Below are positions 1 through 5,877 of a DNA stretch of 5,877 nt, piece after piece. The stretch spans positions 1 to 5,877 of the forward strand of contig SVMP01000133.1 in the NCBI GenBank assembly GCA_015067385.1, written 5' to 3'. Each line of letters opens with the position of its first letter. Position 1 is the first letter of the stretch. Source of the stretch: Oscillospiraceae bacterium. Its GTDB lineage: Bacteria; Bacillota; Clostridia; Oscillospirales; UBA644. Below the pieces are notes generated by a model. The model was not told the origin of the DNA and searched no databases. It saw only the letters and a list, made by a program, of their open reading frames with translations. The position numbers and the translations under genes were made by a program.

Positions 1-1888
1 AGTCAAGATTTGTTGCCTGATCTTCTTTACCCATAACACCGATGACCAAAAGGTCTTTATCAAGGTCCGGGCTGTGGTAGATAGGCTCGTTATTCTCGTT
101 GAAAGTAACATATTTCTCGTAAATTTCTTTACCTACGACCGCAATTTCAAGTTTACTTGAACCGTTAACTTCTTCGTGCGTGAAGAATCTGCCCTGGAGC
201 ATATTTACGGGGTCAATGTAGCCGTTATAGTAGAAACCGCGTTCTTCAATGTAATCGTCGCCTCTGTAACTTGCAGAAATATATCTGTTGATTATCGCAT
301 CCGGTGCTTCTGCACCGATTTCGTCAAAGACTACTTTTACCTTAGGTGCATCCTCTTCCGCAAGCTGAGAAACATATGCTATTTTAACATTCTCTGTGTA
401 ATAACCGGTATAGTAGAGGTCTATTCTGTCAAGTGCGACCTGATAACTTGCTATAAACATACTGAATACGCCTACGATTGCAAGCATGCAGAATATAACC
501 ACACGGTAGAAAGGCAAACGCTTGTCTTTTTTGACTTCAGTTCCACGAATAAGTGTTGCGATGGAATAAGATCTTAACTTAACATTAATGCAGATATACA
601 AAATTATTGCTGTCAAAATGTAGAAAAGAATATTCAGAACAAATCCCGCACGTATCGTTGGAATCATAAGATGCTCATAGCCAAAGGAAAGATAAGAGAA
701 CTTGTTGAATATATTGAAAGCAAAATATCCTCCGATTTGCCCCAAAATGAAGAGAGTGAACGATTCAAACAAATACCTCATTGCTATTCCGTTGAGAGTT
801 TCTCCGACAACCATTCTGATCGCATAGTTTTTCATATTGCCATCGATCTTGTAAAGCATTGTGAAAACAAAGCTGAAGAGCGAGAACAGAAGCGTTGTTA
901 TACAAACAACTATGCTTATTGCAAGCTGATCTTGGTAGTTGCTTGCGAGTTCTTTTTCGATGCGAAGCTCCCATATTTCATACAGGTCATCTAACCCTAC
1001 TTCAGCCAAAAGAGCTAAAACTTGCTGTTTAATTTCCTCATATTTTTCAGTATCAGCTATAAAAAAACTAGAAACAAATCTTTGGGTATATTGCCCTGAA
1101 TATTCCGAATATTCTCCCATAATATCATCAAGATCTCTTTCCATATACGGCATGAGGACCATATTATCATAGGAAAATATCATTGTATTTCTGTTGACAG
1201 GTGCATAATACTGATTCGGAGCAATAAATCCAACAACCTTTAATGGTTTGTCGCAATACTCAACAATGAATTCCTCCCCCAGAGAATAATATTTTTTATA
1301 ATTATTTCCCATAAGAACAGGAATATATTCATTATCGTAAAGATAGTCAATTTCCTTAAAATATTCGCCTTCACTTAGCCTAATATTAAAATAATCAAGA
1401 TATTCTGAATCGACACGATACGAATTAAGACTTTCATATCCGATTCCATTCACATTGAACATAGAATGCTCGCCAATTATCTTGTCTTTTTCTTCCCATT
1501 CTTTTTCTTCATGTAAGACAATTCGGGTCTCAACATTTGTAATAATACTAAGACCATCAATCTTCAAGGCTTTATTATAGAATTCTTCTATCATTTCAAA
1601 TCTGCGAACTGCTTCGGGGTTATTCTTCGATGGATCCATCGGATCTCTAATCATAGAGAAGTCAATAGCATCTCTCTCCTGCATGGTTCCCATTTTTCCC
1701 CACATTTTGAAGTATTCCTTATCACCCCATGCGATCTGTGCGACACCGCTCTGTTCTTCCGTCCAATAGTAATTTGCAAGAACGGTGTACAGAACAAGGC
1801 TCGTTATAACGATCTGAACAAAAAGAAAAATAAATAAAAACGGTGATTTTCTGATGCTTGCCCAAAGGTCTGTAAATAAGTGTTTCAT
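1..1888 (-). CDS. ABC transporter permease, double FtsX/MacB-like, copy A (C-terminus cut by window edge)
   Basis: This is a membrane permease of the FtsX/MacB (type VII ABC) kind, paralogous to the complete gene next to it. The frame is open from the ATG at 1888 to the window edge (629 codons); I found no stop or frameshift on hand translation. The start follows a GGAGGTG site and matches the paralogue exactly. Visible parts are TM1 (about residues 17-40), a large extracellular domain (about 41-320), TM2-TM4 with the cytoplasmic IRMVVGET coupling segment, TM5, and most of a second extracellular domain, breaking off after KEDQATNLD. About 185 residues, including TM6-TM8, should lie beyond the left edge. 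Compared with copy B, residues 1-63 differ once, the first extracellular domain is about 54% identical with three small indels (5 residues net), and the rest is about 86% identical. No ATPase is visible, and the substrate is unknown. The permease family is clear; the physiological role is not. Confidence 0.88.
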   Translation of the reverse strand, partial: MKHLFTDLWASIRKSPFLFIFLFVQIVITSLVLYTVLANYYWTEEQSGVAQIAWGDKEYFKMWGKMGTMQERDAIDFSMIRDPMDPSKNNPEAVRRFEMIEEFYNKALKIDGLSIITNVETRIVLHEEKEWEEKDKIIGEHSMFNVNGIGYESLNSYRVDSEYLDYFNIRLSEGEYFKEIDYLYDNEYIPVLMGNNYKKYYSLGEEFIVEYCDKPLKVVGFIAPNQYYAPVNRNTMIFSYDNMVLMPYMERDLDDIMGEYSEYSGQYTQRFVSSFFIADTEKYEEIKQQVLALLAEVGLDDLYEIWELRIEKELASNYQDQLAISIVVCITTLLFSLFSFVFTMLYKIDGNMKNYAIRMVVGETLNGIAMRYLFESFTLFILGQIGGYFAFNIFNKFSYLSFGYEHLMIPTIRAGFVLNILFYILTAIILYICINVKLRSYSIATLIRGTEVKKDKRLPFYRVVIFCMLAIVGVFSMFIASYQVALDRIDLYYTGYYTENVKIAYVSQLAEEDAPKVKVVFDEIGAEAPDAIINRYISASYRGDDYIEERGFYYNGYIDPVNMLQGRFFTHEEVNGSSKLEIAVVGKEIYEKYVTFNENNEPIYHSPDLDKDLLVIGVMGKEDQATNLD

Positions 1889-1892
1889 GTTG

Positions 1893-1899
1893 CACCTCC
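1893..1899 (-). promoter_or_regulatory. Shine-Dalgarno site of permease copy A
   Basis: On the minus strand this reads GGAGGTG, with the GGAGG core six bases before the ATG at 1888. It is a near-perfect match to the anti-Shine-Dalgarno end of 16S rRNA and fixes the start codon of copy A. The same site at the same spacing precedes copy B. Confidence 0.9.
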
Positions 1900-1939
1900 G
1901 TAATGTTTATAAAAATGTGTCGGACAATCTTATGTTTAT

Positions 1940-1968
1940 ATTATAACATGAAAAAGCCATGATTTCAA
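1940..1968 (-). promoter_or_regulatory. Sigma-A-type promoter of permease copy A
   Basis: On the minus strand a TTGAAA -35 box (1963-1968) is followed by a 17-bp spacer and a consensus TATAAT -10 box (1940-1945). A TG one base before the -10 makes it an extended -10 promoter. Transcription should start near 1933, giving a leader of about 45 nt before the ATG. The promoter lies downstream of the terminator of copy B, so copy A is expected to be its own transcription unit. All 29 bases are identical to the promoter of copy B, which suggests the two genes are expressed together. Confidence 0.85.
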
Positions 1969-2039
1969 GGGTGAATACAAAATACAGTATAAAAGATTTG
2001 ATTGATATATATCGATTATTTGTGTAAAATAGACAAAAT

Positions 2040-2074
2040 CTCCTCTAAAAAAGCACAACGTTTTTTTAGAGGAG
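2040..2074 (-). terminator. Intrinsic terminator after permease copy B
   Basis: A perfect 13-bp inverted repeat (2040-2052 with 2062-2074, arm CTCCTCTAAAAAA) encloses a 9-nt loop and begins 14 bases after the stop codon of copy B. On the minus-strand transcript the stem is followed by ATTTTGTC and further U-rich sequence, so the U-tract is interrupted. Flanking sequence on the plus side is also T-rich, so the hairpin could work both ways, but no plus-strand gene was found to use it. The stem is partly A-U, so termination may be less complete than at 4695-4716. Confidence 0.75.
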
Positions 2075-2088
2075 TTCTTGTTATTTAT

Positions 2089-4545
2089 TTAATTTCTGTA
2101 TCTGTTATTATTCGTTGAAGCAAATGTTTTTGCGATTGCTATAACGGAAAGGAAGACCGCTAAAAGCAAGACGGAAACAAGAGAAATTGCAATAACGACA
2201 GGGTCGATCATGTAGATCTCGAAAAGCTGAATGTCTTTGCAAATTGTCTCTTTGAGTAAAAGAACGATCACGTTGCCTGTTACGAATGCGCCGAACGTTA
2301 ATGAACTGAAATCGAGGAATGTGTCGATCAGTATCATTCTCATTGAGTAGCCGACAAGCTTCTTGACGTAGTGAATATTTTCCTGCTTGGAAACGTAGTA
2401 GAAACAGAAAACTACTGCATTGATAACGATCATTATCAACATCATAAACAGCAGATCTGTCGGTGCTTCAACGGTAAGACGAGGCGTATAATCCTTTGTG
2501 GTTACCATTGCGGTTTCCGATACGTGGCGTGTGAAAACTTCTTCCAATTTTGCAACTGTTGCTTCATCTTTGCCGTCAAGAGTATAGTTGGCATCATGTC
2601 CCAATGTCTTTGATGCAAATCTGATCGGCATTAAAACCGTCAAGTCAACGTTCGTTGCCTGATCTTCCTTACCCATAACGCCGATAACCAAAAGATCTTT
2701 ATCCAAAATGTCGCAATGATAGATTGGCTCGTTGTTTTCATTGAAGTTAACGTATTTATCGTAAATTTCTTTTCCTACGACAGCGATTGCAAGATCACTT
2801 GTTCCGTTGACTTCTTCATGAGTGAAAAATCTGCCTTGAAGCATATTTATGGGGTCGATATAGCCGTTGAAATATATGCCTCGTTCTTCAACGAAATCGT
2901 CGCCTCTGTAACCGGCTGAAACATATCTGTTGATTATTGCATCGGGGGCTTCTGCACCGATCTCGTCAACCAATACCTTTACATTAGGAGCATCTTCTAT
3001 AGAAAGTCGGTTAATATATGCCATTTTAACGTTCTTCGTATAGTATCCGGTGTAATAAATATCTATTCTGCCAACAGCAACCTGATAGCTTGCTATAAAC
3101 ATACTGAACACACCGACTATTGCAAGCATACAGAAGATAACAACTCTGTAGAAAGGCAAACGTCTATCTTTTTTGACTTCATTACCGCGAATAAGCGTTG
3201 CAATGGAGTATGATTTCAGTTTAACATTAATGCTGATATAGAGAATAATTGCAGTAAGAATATAGAAAAGAATATTAAGAACAAATCCTGCCTTTATCGT
3301 AGGAATCATAAGATGTTCATATCCCCAAGAAAGATAAGAGAATTTGCTGAATATATTAAATGCGAAATAGCCTCCGATTTGTCCCAAAATGAAAAGAATA
3401 AACGATTCGAAAAGATAACGTATCGCAATTTCATGTCGTGTTTCTCCGACGACCATACGGATCGCATAGTTTTTCATATTGCCGTCGATCTTGTAAAGCA
3501 TTGTAAAAACAAAACTGAAAAGAGAGAACAACAATGTTGCTATGCAAACGACCAAGCTTATCGTAAGCTGATCTTTATAGTTGCTTGAAAGCTCTTTGGA
3601 AATTCTGAGTTTAAATGTTTCATAATATTCGCCCAGACCGACTTCATCCAAAAGATTCAGAACTTCCTGATGAACACGCTCATAATCCTGGGGGTCGGTT
3701 ACAAAATAACTTGACGTAAACCTATGGGTAAATAAATACGCATATTTTGAATAATCTCCAAAGACATCGTCCACGCCTCTTTCAAAATACGGAACAAGTA
3801 TTCTGTTATCGTAAGAATAGACTGTGCTCGGTTTGTTCGATGGCGTAAAATACTGATTGGGAGCAACAAAACCAACAACCTTAAAGGGCTTAGTATCGGG
3901 TTTATAATATTCCGGATAGAATTCTTCACCTATAGAGTAATACTTTTTGAATTTATCTCCCATCAAAACTGGGATATAATCGTTATCGTAAAGATAATCT
4001 TCTTCCTTGAAGTATTCGCCCTCACTCAGTTTAACCTTGAAATAATCAAGATAATTGGAGCTGATATAGTAAGAATAAACTCGTTCATAGCTTTGTCCGT
4101 TTTGATTGAACATTGCATGTTCGCCGATGACTTTGTCCTCTTCGTCCCAGTCCTTTTCTTCATTCAATTCAATATCGAGATTGTTTTCATTGACAATTAT
4201 CGTAAGACCTTCGATCTGCTTTGCTTTTTCGAAGAATTCTTCGACCATTTCAAATTGTCTTACTTTATTGGGATCGTTTTTGGTCGGATCCATATTCTCT
4301 TTATATCTGGAACTCATAATACCTTCAACATCTTTAAATGATGTGTTCAACTTCATCCACATCTTGAAATATTCCTTATCACCCCATGCGATCTGCGCGA
4401 CATTGCTCTGCTCTTCCGTCCAGTAATAATTTGCAAGGACGGTGTACAGAACAAGGCTTGTGATCACAATTTGAACAAAAAGAAAGATAAATAAAAACGG
4501 TGATTTTCTGATGCTTGCCCAAAGGTCTGTGAATAAGTGTTTCAT
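2089..4545 (-). CDS. ABC transporter permease, double FtsX/MacB-like, copy B (complete, 818 aa)
   Basis: This is an integral membrane permease with two FtsX-like halves; such proteins work with a cytoplasmic ABC ATPase and transmit ATP-driven motion to extracellular domains instead of forming a classic channel. By eye, TM1 is at 17-40, extracellular domain 1 at 41-325, TM2 at 327-351, TM3 at 381-400, TM4 at 418-440, TM5 at 467-488, extracellular domain 2 at 490-695, TM6 at 697-717, TM7 at 746-765 and TM8 at 783-806. The halves have equivalent cytoplasmic segments (IRMVVGET near 362-369 and VKKLVGYS near 727-734), the usual contact with the ATPase. Both extracellular domains carry MacB-type strands (FKVVGFVAP near 221; DLLVIGVMG near 617). 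There is no cleavable signal peptide. The ATG at 4545 follows GGAGGTG and matches copy A. The gene has its own promoter and terminator and no ATPase beside it. Peptide export, antimicrobial-peptide resistance, lipoprotein handling or cell-wall signalling are all possible, and nothing here decides among them. Confidence 0.92.
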   Translation of the reverse strand: MKHLFTDLWASIRKSPFLFIFLFVQIVITSLVLYTVLANYYWTEEQSNVAQIAWGDKEYFKMWMKLNTSFKDVEGIMSSRYKENMDPTKNDPNKVRQFEMVEEFFEKAKQIEGLTIIVNENNLDIELNEEKDWDEEDKVIGEHAMFNQNGQSYERVYSYYISSNYLDYFKVKLSEGEYFKEEDYLYDNDYIPVLMGDKFKKYYSIGEEFYPEYYKPDTKPFKVVGFVAPNQYFTPSNKPSTVYSYDNRILVPYFERGVDDVFGDYSKYAYLFTHRFTSSYFVTDPQDYERVHQEVLNLLDEVGLGEYYETFKLRISKELSSNYKDQLTISLVVCIATLLFSLFSFVFTMLYKIDGNMKNYAIRMVVGETRHEIAIRYLFESFILFILGQIGGYFAFNIFSKFSYLSWGYEHLMIPTIKAGFVLNILFYILTAIILYISINVKLKSYSIATLIRGNEVKKDRRLPFYRVVIFCMLAIVGVFSMFIASYQVAVGRIDIYYTGYYTKNVKMAYINRLSIEDAPNVKVLVDEIGAEAPDAIINRYVSAGYRGDDFVEERGIYFNGYIDPINMLQGRFFTHEEVNGTSDLAIAVVGKEIYDKYVNFNENNEPIYHCDILDKDLLVIGVMGKEDQATNVDLTVLMPIRFASKTLGHDANYTLDGKDEATVAKLEEVFTRHVSETAMVTTKDYTPRLTVEAPTDLLFMMLIMIVINAVVFCFYYVSKQENIHYVKKLVGYSMRMILIDTFLDFSSLTFGAFVTGNVIVLLLKETICKDIQLFEIYMIDPVVIAISLVSVLLLAVFLSVIAIAKTFASTNNNRYRN

Positions 4546-4549
4546 GTTG

Positions 4550-4556
4550 CACCTCC
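4550..4556 (-). promoter_or_regulatory. Shine-Dalgarno site of permease copy B
   Basis: The minus strand reads GGAGGTG, with the GGAGG core six bases before the ATG at 4545. Sequence and spacing are identical to those of copy A, which supports this start codon. Confidence 0.9.
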
Positions 4557-4594
4557 GTAATGTTTATAAATGTGTCGGACAATCTTATGTTTAT

Positions 4595-4623
4595 ATTATA
4601 ACATGAAAAAGCCATGATTTCAA
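4595..4623 (-). promoter_or_regulatory. Sigma-A-type promoter of permease copy B
   Basis: The minus strand carries TTGAAA (4618-4623), a 17-bp spacer, and TATAAT (4595-4600) with an extended -10 TG. Transcription should begin near 4588, giving a leader of roughly 43 nt. The leader holds two copies of TATAAACAT (4587-4595, overlapping the -10 by one base, and 4560-4568). The sequence upstream of the -35 is A/T-rich and could act as an UP element. The promoter follows the terminator of the acyl-CoA synthetase gene, so the permease should be transcribed independently of it. Confidence 0.86.
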
Positions 4624-4659
4624 GGGTGAACACAAAATACAGTATAAAAGATTTGATTG

Positions 4660-4680
4660 ATACATATCGATTATTTGTAT
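4660..4680. promoter_or_regulatory. Imperfect inverted repeat upstream of promoter B, possible activator site
   Basis: Arms ATACATAT (4660-4667) and ATTTGTAT (4673-4680) pair at seven of eight positions around a 5-nt centre. The element lies about 70-90 bp upstream of the predicted transcription start, where an activator could bind. The equivalent in unit A (2005-2025) has a substitution in each arm that weakens the symmetry, which argues against a conserved operator. In such A/T-rich sequence it may be chance. Confidence 0.2.
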
Positions 4681-4694
4681 AAAATAAACAAAAA

Positions 4695-4716
4695 ATCCCT
4701 CCCGAAAGGGAGGGAT
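4695..4716 (-). terminator. Intrinsic terminator of the acyl-CoA synthetase gene
   Basis: A 9-bp perfect stem (arm ATCCCTCCC on the plus strand, pairing 4695-4703 with 4708-4716) closes a 4-nt loop. In the minus-strand transcript the G-rich arm runs into a stretch of six U residues, counting the closing pairs. It begins five bases after the TGA stop codon of the synthetase gene. This is a textbook rho-independent terminator and separates that gene from the permease unit. Confidence 0.93.
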
Positions 4717-4721
4717 AAAAA

Positions 4722-5877
4722 TCAGCCTGAAATTTGAGCTTCAACAAGTCTGCCGCCGCAATAAATTTCGCGGAGTTTGGGTTTTTCGATCTTACCGGTG
4801 GGATTTCTGGGCACATCGGCAAAAATGATTTTGCGGGGACGTTTATAACGAGGAAGAGAAGAGCAAAAAGCATTGATCTCTTCTTCAGAGCATTCGACGC
4901 CGTCTTTAAGAGAGATAATAGCGGCAGCGATCTCTCCGAGACGTTCATCGGGAAGACCGATAACGGCAACGTCCTTGATCTTATCGTTAGAGCGAAGGAA
5001 ATCCTCGATCTGAACGGGATAGAGATTTTCGCCGCCTGTAATGATAACGTCTTTTTTACGGTCAACGAGCCAAATGAAGCCGTCTTCGTCTATACGAGCC
5101 ATATCGCCCGTGCAGAGCCAGCCGTCCTTTAAGACTTCAGCAGTAGCTTCGGGGTTTTTATAATAGCATTTCATAACGCCGGGGCCTTTAACAAGAAGTT
5201 CGCCGACCTCATCGCCTTCGACTTCTTTACCCTTATCCCCTACTACTTTTGCCTGCCAAAGATGACCGGGTTTACCGATAGAGCCTACTTTATGAATATT
5301 TTCAACGCCGAGATGAACACAGCCGGGGCCGATGGATTCGGAGAGACCGTAGTTTGTGTCATACTCATGGTTCGGGAAAAGCTGTTTCCAGCGTCTAATA
5401 AGGCTCGGAGGGACGGGCTGAGCGCCGATATGCATAAGACGCCACTGTTCGGTATTGTAATCGGAGAGATCTATATCTCCGCGATCGATACTGTCAAGAA
5501 TATCCTGCGCCCAAGGAACAAGAAGCCAAACGATCGTTGCACCCTCATCGGAAACGGCTCTCAAAATCCATTCGGGGCTTACGCCTCTGAGGATAACAGA
5601 TTTTGCGCCGACGAGAAGGCTGCCGAACCAATGCATTTTAGCGCCCGTATGATAAAGGGGCGGAATACAGAGGAAAATATCGTCACGAGTCTGACTGTGG
5701 TGGTTCTGTTCTGTTAAGCAAGAAGAAACGAGGGCGCTGTGAGAATGAAGGATAGCTTTCGGGAAGCCTGTTGTACCCGAAGAAAAATAGATCGCGCCGT
5801 AATCATCATCACGGACATCGATAGCGGGAGCGATAGAAGAACAGTATGTTACAAGCTCATCGTAATTATCGGCAAAA
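4722..5877 (-). CDS. AMP-forming acyl-CoA synthetase (class I adenylate-forming enzyme), N-terminus outside window
   Basis: The enzyme activates a carboxylic acid with ATP to an acyl-adenylate and then transfers it to coenzyme A, in the cytoplasm. The frame is open from the right edge to the TGA at 4722, giving 384 visible residues; family members usually have about 500-550, so some 120-170 N-terminal residues are missing. All core motifs downstream of the break are intact: the phosphate loop SSGTTGFPK (visible residues 32-40), PLYHTGA (73-79), the adenine-binding NYGLSE (175-180), TGD (256-258), the hinge region DRKKDVIITGGENLYP (272-287), and NPTGK with the probable catalytic lysine at 362. 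The Met at 5636 lies inside the domain, after the phosphate loop, so it is not the true start. The GGENLYP form fits fatty-acid or aromatic-acid CoA ligases better than peptide-synthetase domains, but the substrate cannot be read from this. GC in one hand-counted line is 48%, above the permease genes. Confidence 0.92.
   Translation of the reverse strand, partial: FADNYDELVTYCSSIAPAIDVRDDDYGAIYFSSGTTGFPKAILHSHSALVSSCLTEQNHHSQTRDDIFLCIPPLYHTGAKMHWFGSLLVGAKSVILRGVSPEWILRAVSDEGATIVWLLVPWAQDILDSIDRGDIDLSDYNTEQWRLMHIGAQPVPPSLIRRWKQLFPNHEYDTNYGLSESIGPGCVHLGVENIHKVGSIGKPGHLWQAKVVGDKGKEVEGDEVGELLVKGPGVMKCYYKNPEATAEVLKDGWLCTGDMARIDEDGFIWLVDRKKDVIITGGENLYPVQIEDFLRSNDKIKDVAVIGLPDERLGEIAAAIISLKDGVECSEEEINAFCSSLPRYKRPRKIIFADVPRNPTGKIEKPKLREIYCGGRLVEAQISG

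Larger units (their letters stand above)
1..2038. repeat. Tandem duplication unit A (promoter plus permease gene, left end outside window)
   Basis: This unit is directly repeated at 2643-4693 with an offset of 2642-2657 bp, the shift reflecting small indels. It covers the upstream non-coding block (1889-2038), the leader and the permease reading frame. Similarity ends at 2038, at the edge of the hairpin terminator, where the sequence becomes unrelated to the other copy. The left limit is not visible. Confidence 0.9.
2643..4693. repeat. Tandem duplication unit B (promoter plus permease gene)
   Basis: This is the direct-repeat partner of 1-2038. The non-coding block at 4546-4693 matches 1889-2038 with one 2-nt indel in the leader and only a few substitutions. 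Similarity stops where the acyl-CoA synthetase terminator stem begins, so the duplicated unit starts just upstream of the promoter region and includes all its likely control sequence. The rest of copy B (2089-2642) probably has a counterpart beyond the left edge. Confidence 0.9.

Noticed and set aside
176..1172. Several plus-strand open frames of 77-133 codons opposite permease copy A
   Set aside because: They are antisense to a continuous, well-supported coding frame, lack Shine-Dalgarno sites, and resemble no family. Similar frames recur opposite copy B only because the two copies share sequence.
2371..4426. Plus-strand open frames opposite permease copy B, and a short minus-strand frame at 3699-3929
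   Set aside because: They lie within the 818-residue permease frame with no start signals of their own and low-complexity, gene-unlike translations.
4546..4594. Possible riboswitch or attenuator in the leader of the permease genes
   Set aside because: The leader is only about 43-45 nt, has no stable hairpin and no U-tract, too short for a known riboswitch class.
4601..4617. CATG repeated on both sides of the promoter spacer, suggesting an operator
   Set aside because: The symmetric part is only a few bases long, and CATG is self-complementary, so the pairing carries little information.
1..4693. Transposon or composite mobile element as the cause of the repeat
   Set aside because: No transposase, terminal inverted repeats or target-site duplications are visible at the repeat edges; ordinary tandem duplication explains the arrangement.
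4379..5065. A 228-codon minus-strand frame overlapping the synthetase, the intergenic region and the start of copy B
   Set aside because: It runs out of frame through a clear terminator and promoter and across two real genes; its translation has no recognisable domain.
4734..5717. Plus-strand open frames of 132 and 151 codons opposite the synthetase
   Set aside because: They are antisense to a frame with intact adenylate-forming motifs; no ribosome-binding site or promoter was seen for them.

Overview
The window looks like a chromosomal segment from a low-to-moderate-GC member of the Firmicutes, probably an anaerobic Clostridia-type bacterium. This rests on strong GGAGG ribosome-binding sites, sigma-A-type promoters with TTGAAA and TATAAT boxes 17 bp apart, intrinsic terminators with U-tracts, and about 30-48% GC in lines counted by hand. 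The exact genus cannot be named from this sequence. All genes lie on the minus strand, so transcription runs from high to low coordinates.

Layout in reading order (right to left). (1) 5877-4722 is the C-terminal 384 residues of an AMP-forming acyl-CoA synthetase, cut at its N-terminal end by the window edge and closed by a clean intrinsic terminator at 4695-4716. (2) 4623-4546 is a well-formed promoter, a short leader and a Shine-Dalgarno site. They drive 4545-2089, a complete 818-residue ABC-transporter permease with two FtsX/MacB-like modules, followed by a hairpin terminator at 2040-2074. (3) 1968-1889 is an almost identical promoter, leader and Shine-Dalgarno site. They drive 1888-1, a second copy of the same permease gene; 629 codons are visible and its C-terminus lies beyond the left edge. 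I translated this copy by hand and found no stop or frameshift.

The main point of interest is the tandem pair of whole promoter-plus-gene units with a period of about 2.66 kb. Divergence along the unit is very uneven. The non-coding promoter and leader are about 97% identical and the first 63 residues differ at one position. The first large extracellular domain falls to about 54% identity. The second transmembrane block and second extracellular domain are back near 86%. This suggests gene conversion or recent duplication around a fast-changing surface domain. No ATPase partner, substrate-binding protein or two-component system is visible, so the transported or sensed substrate cannot be stated. 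The acyl-CoA synthetase seems to be an unrelated neighbour, insulated by its terminator.

The two intergenic gaps (about 200 and 176 bp) are fully accounted for by promoter, leader and terminator elements. I saw no tRNA, rRNA, CRISPR array, insertion sequence or riboswitch.
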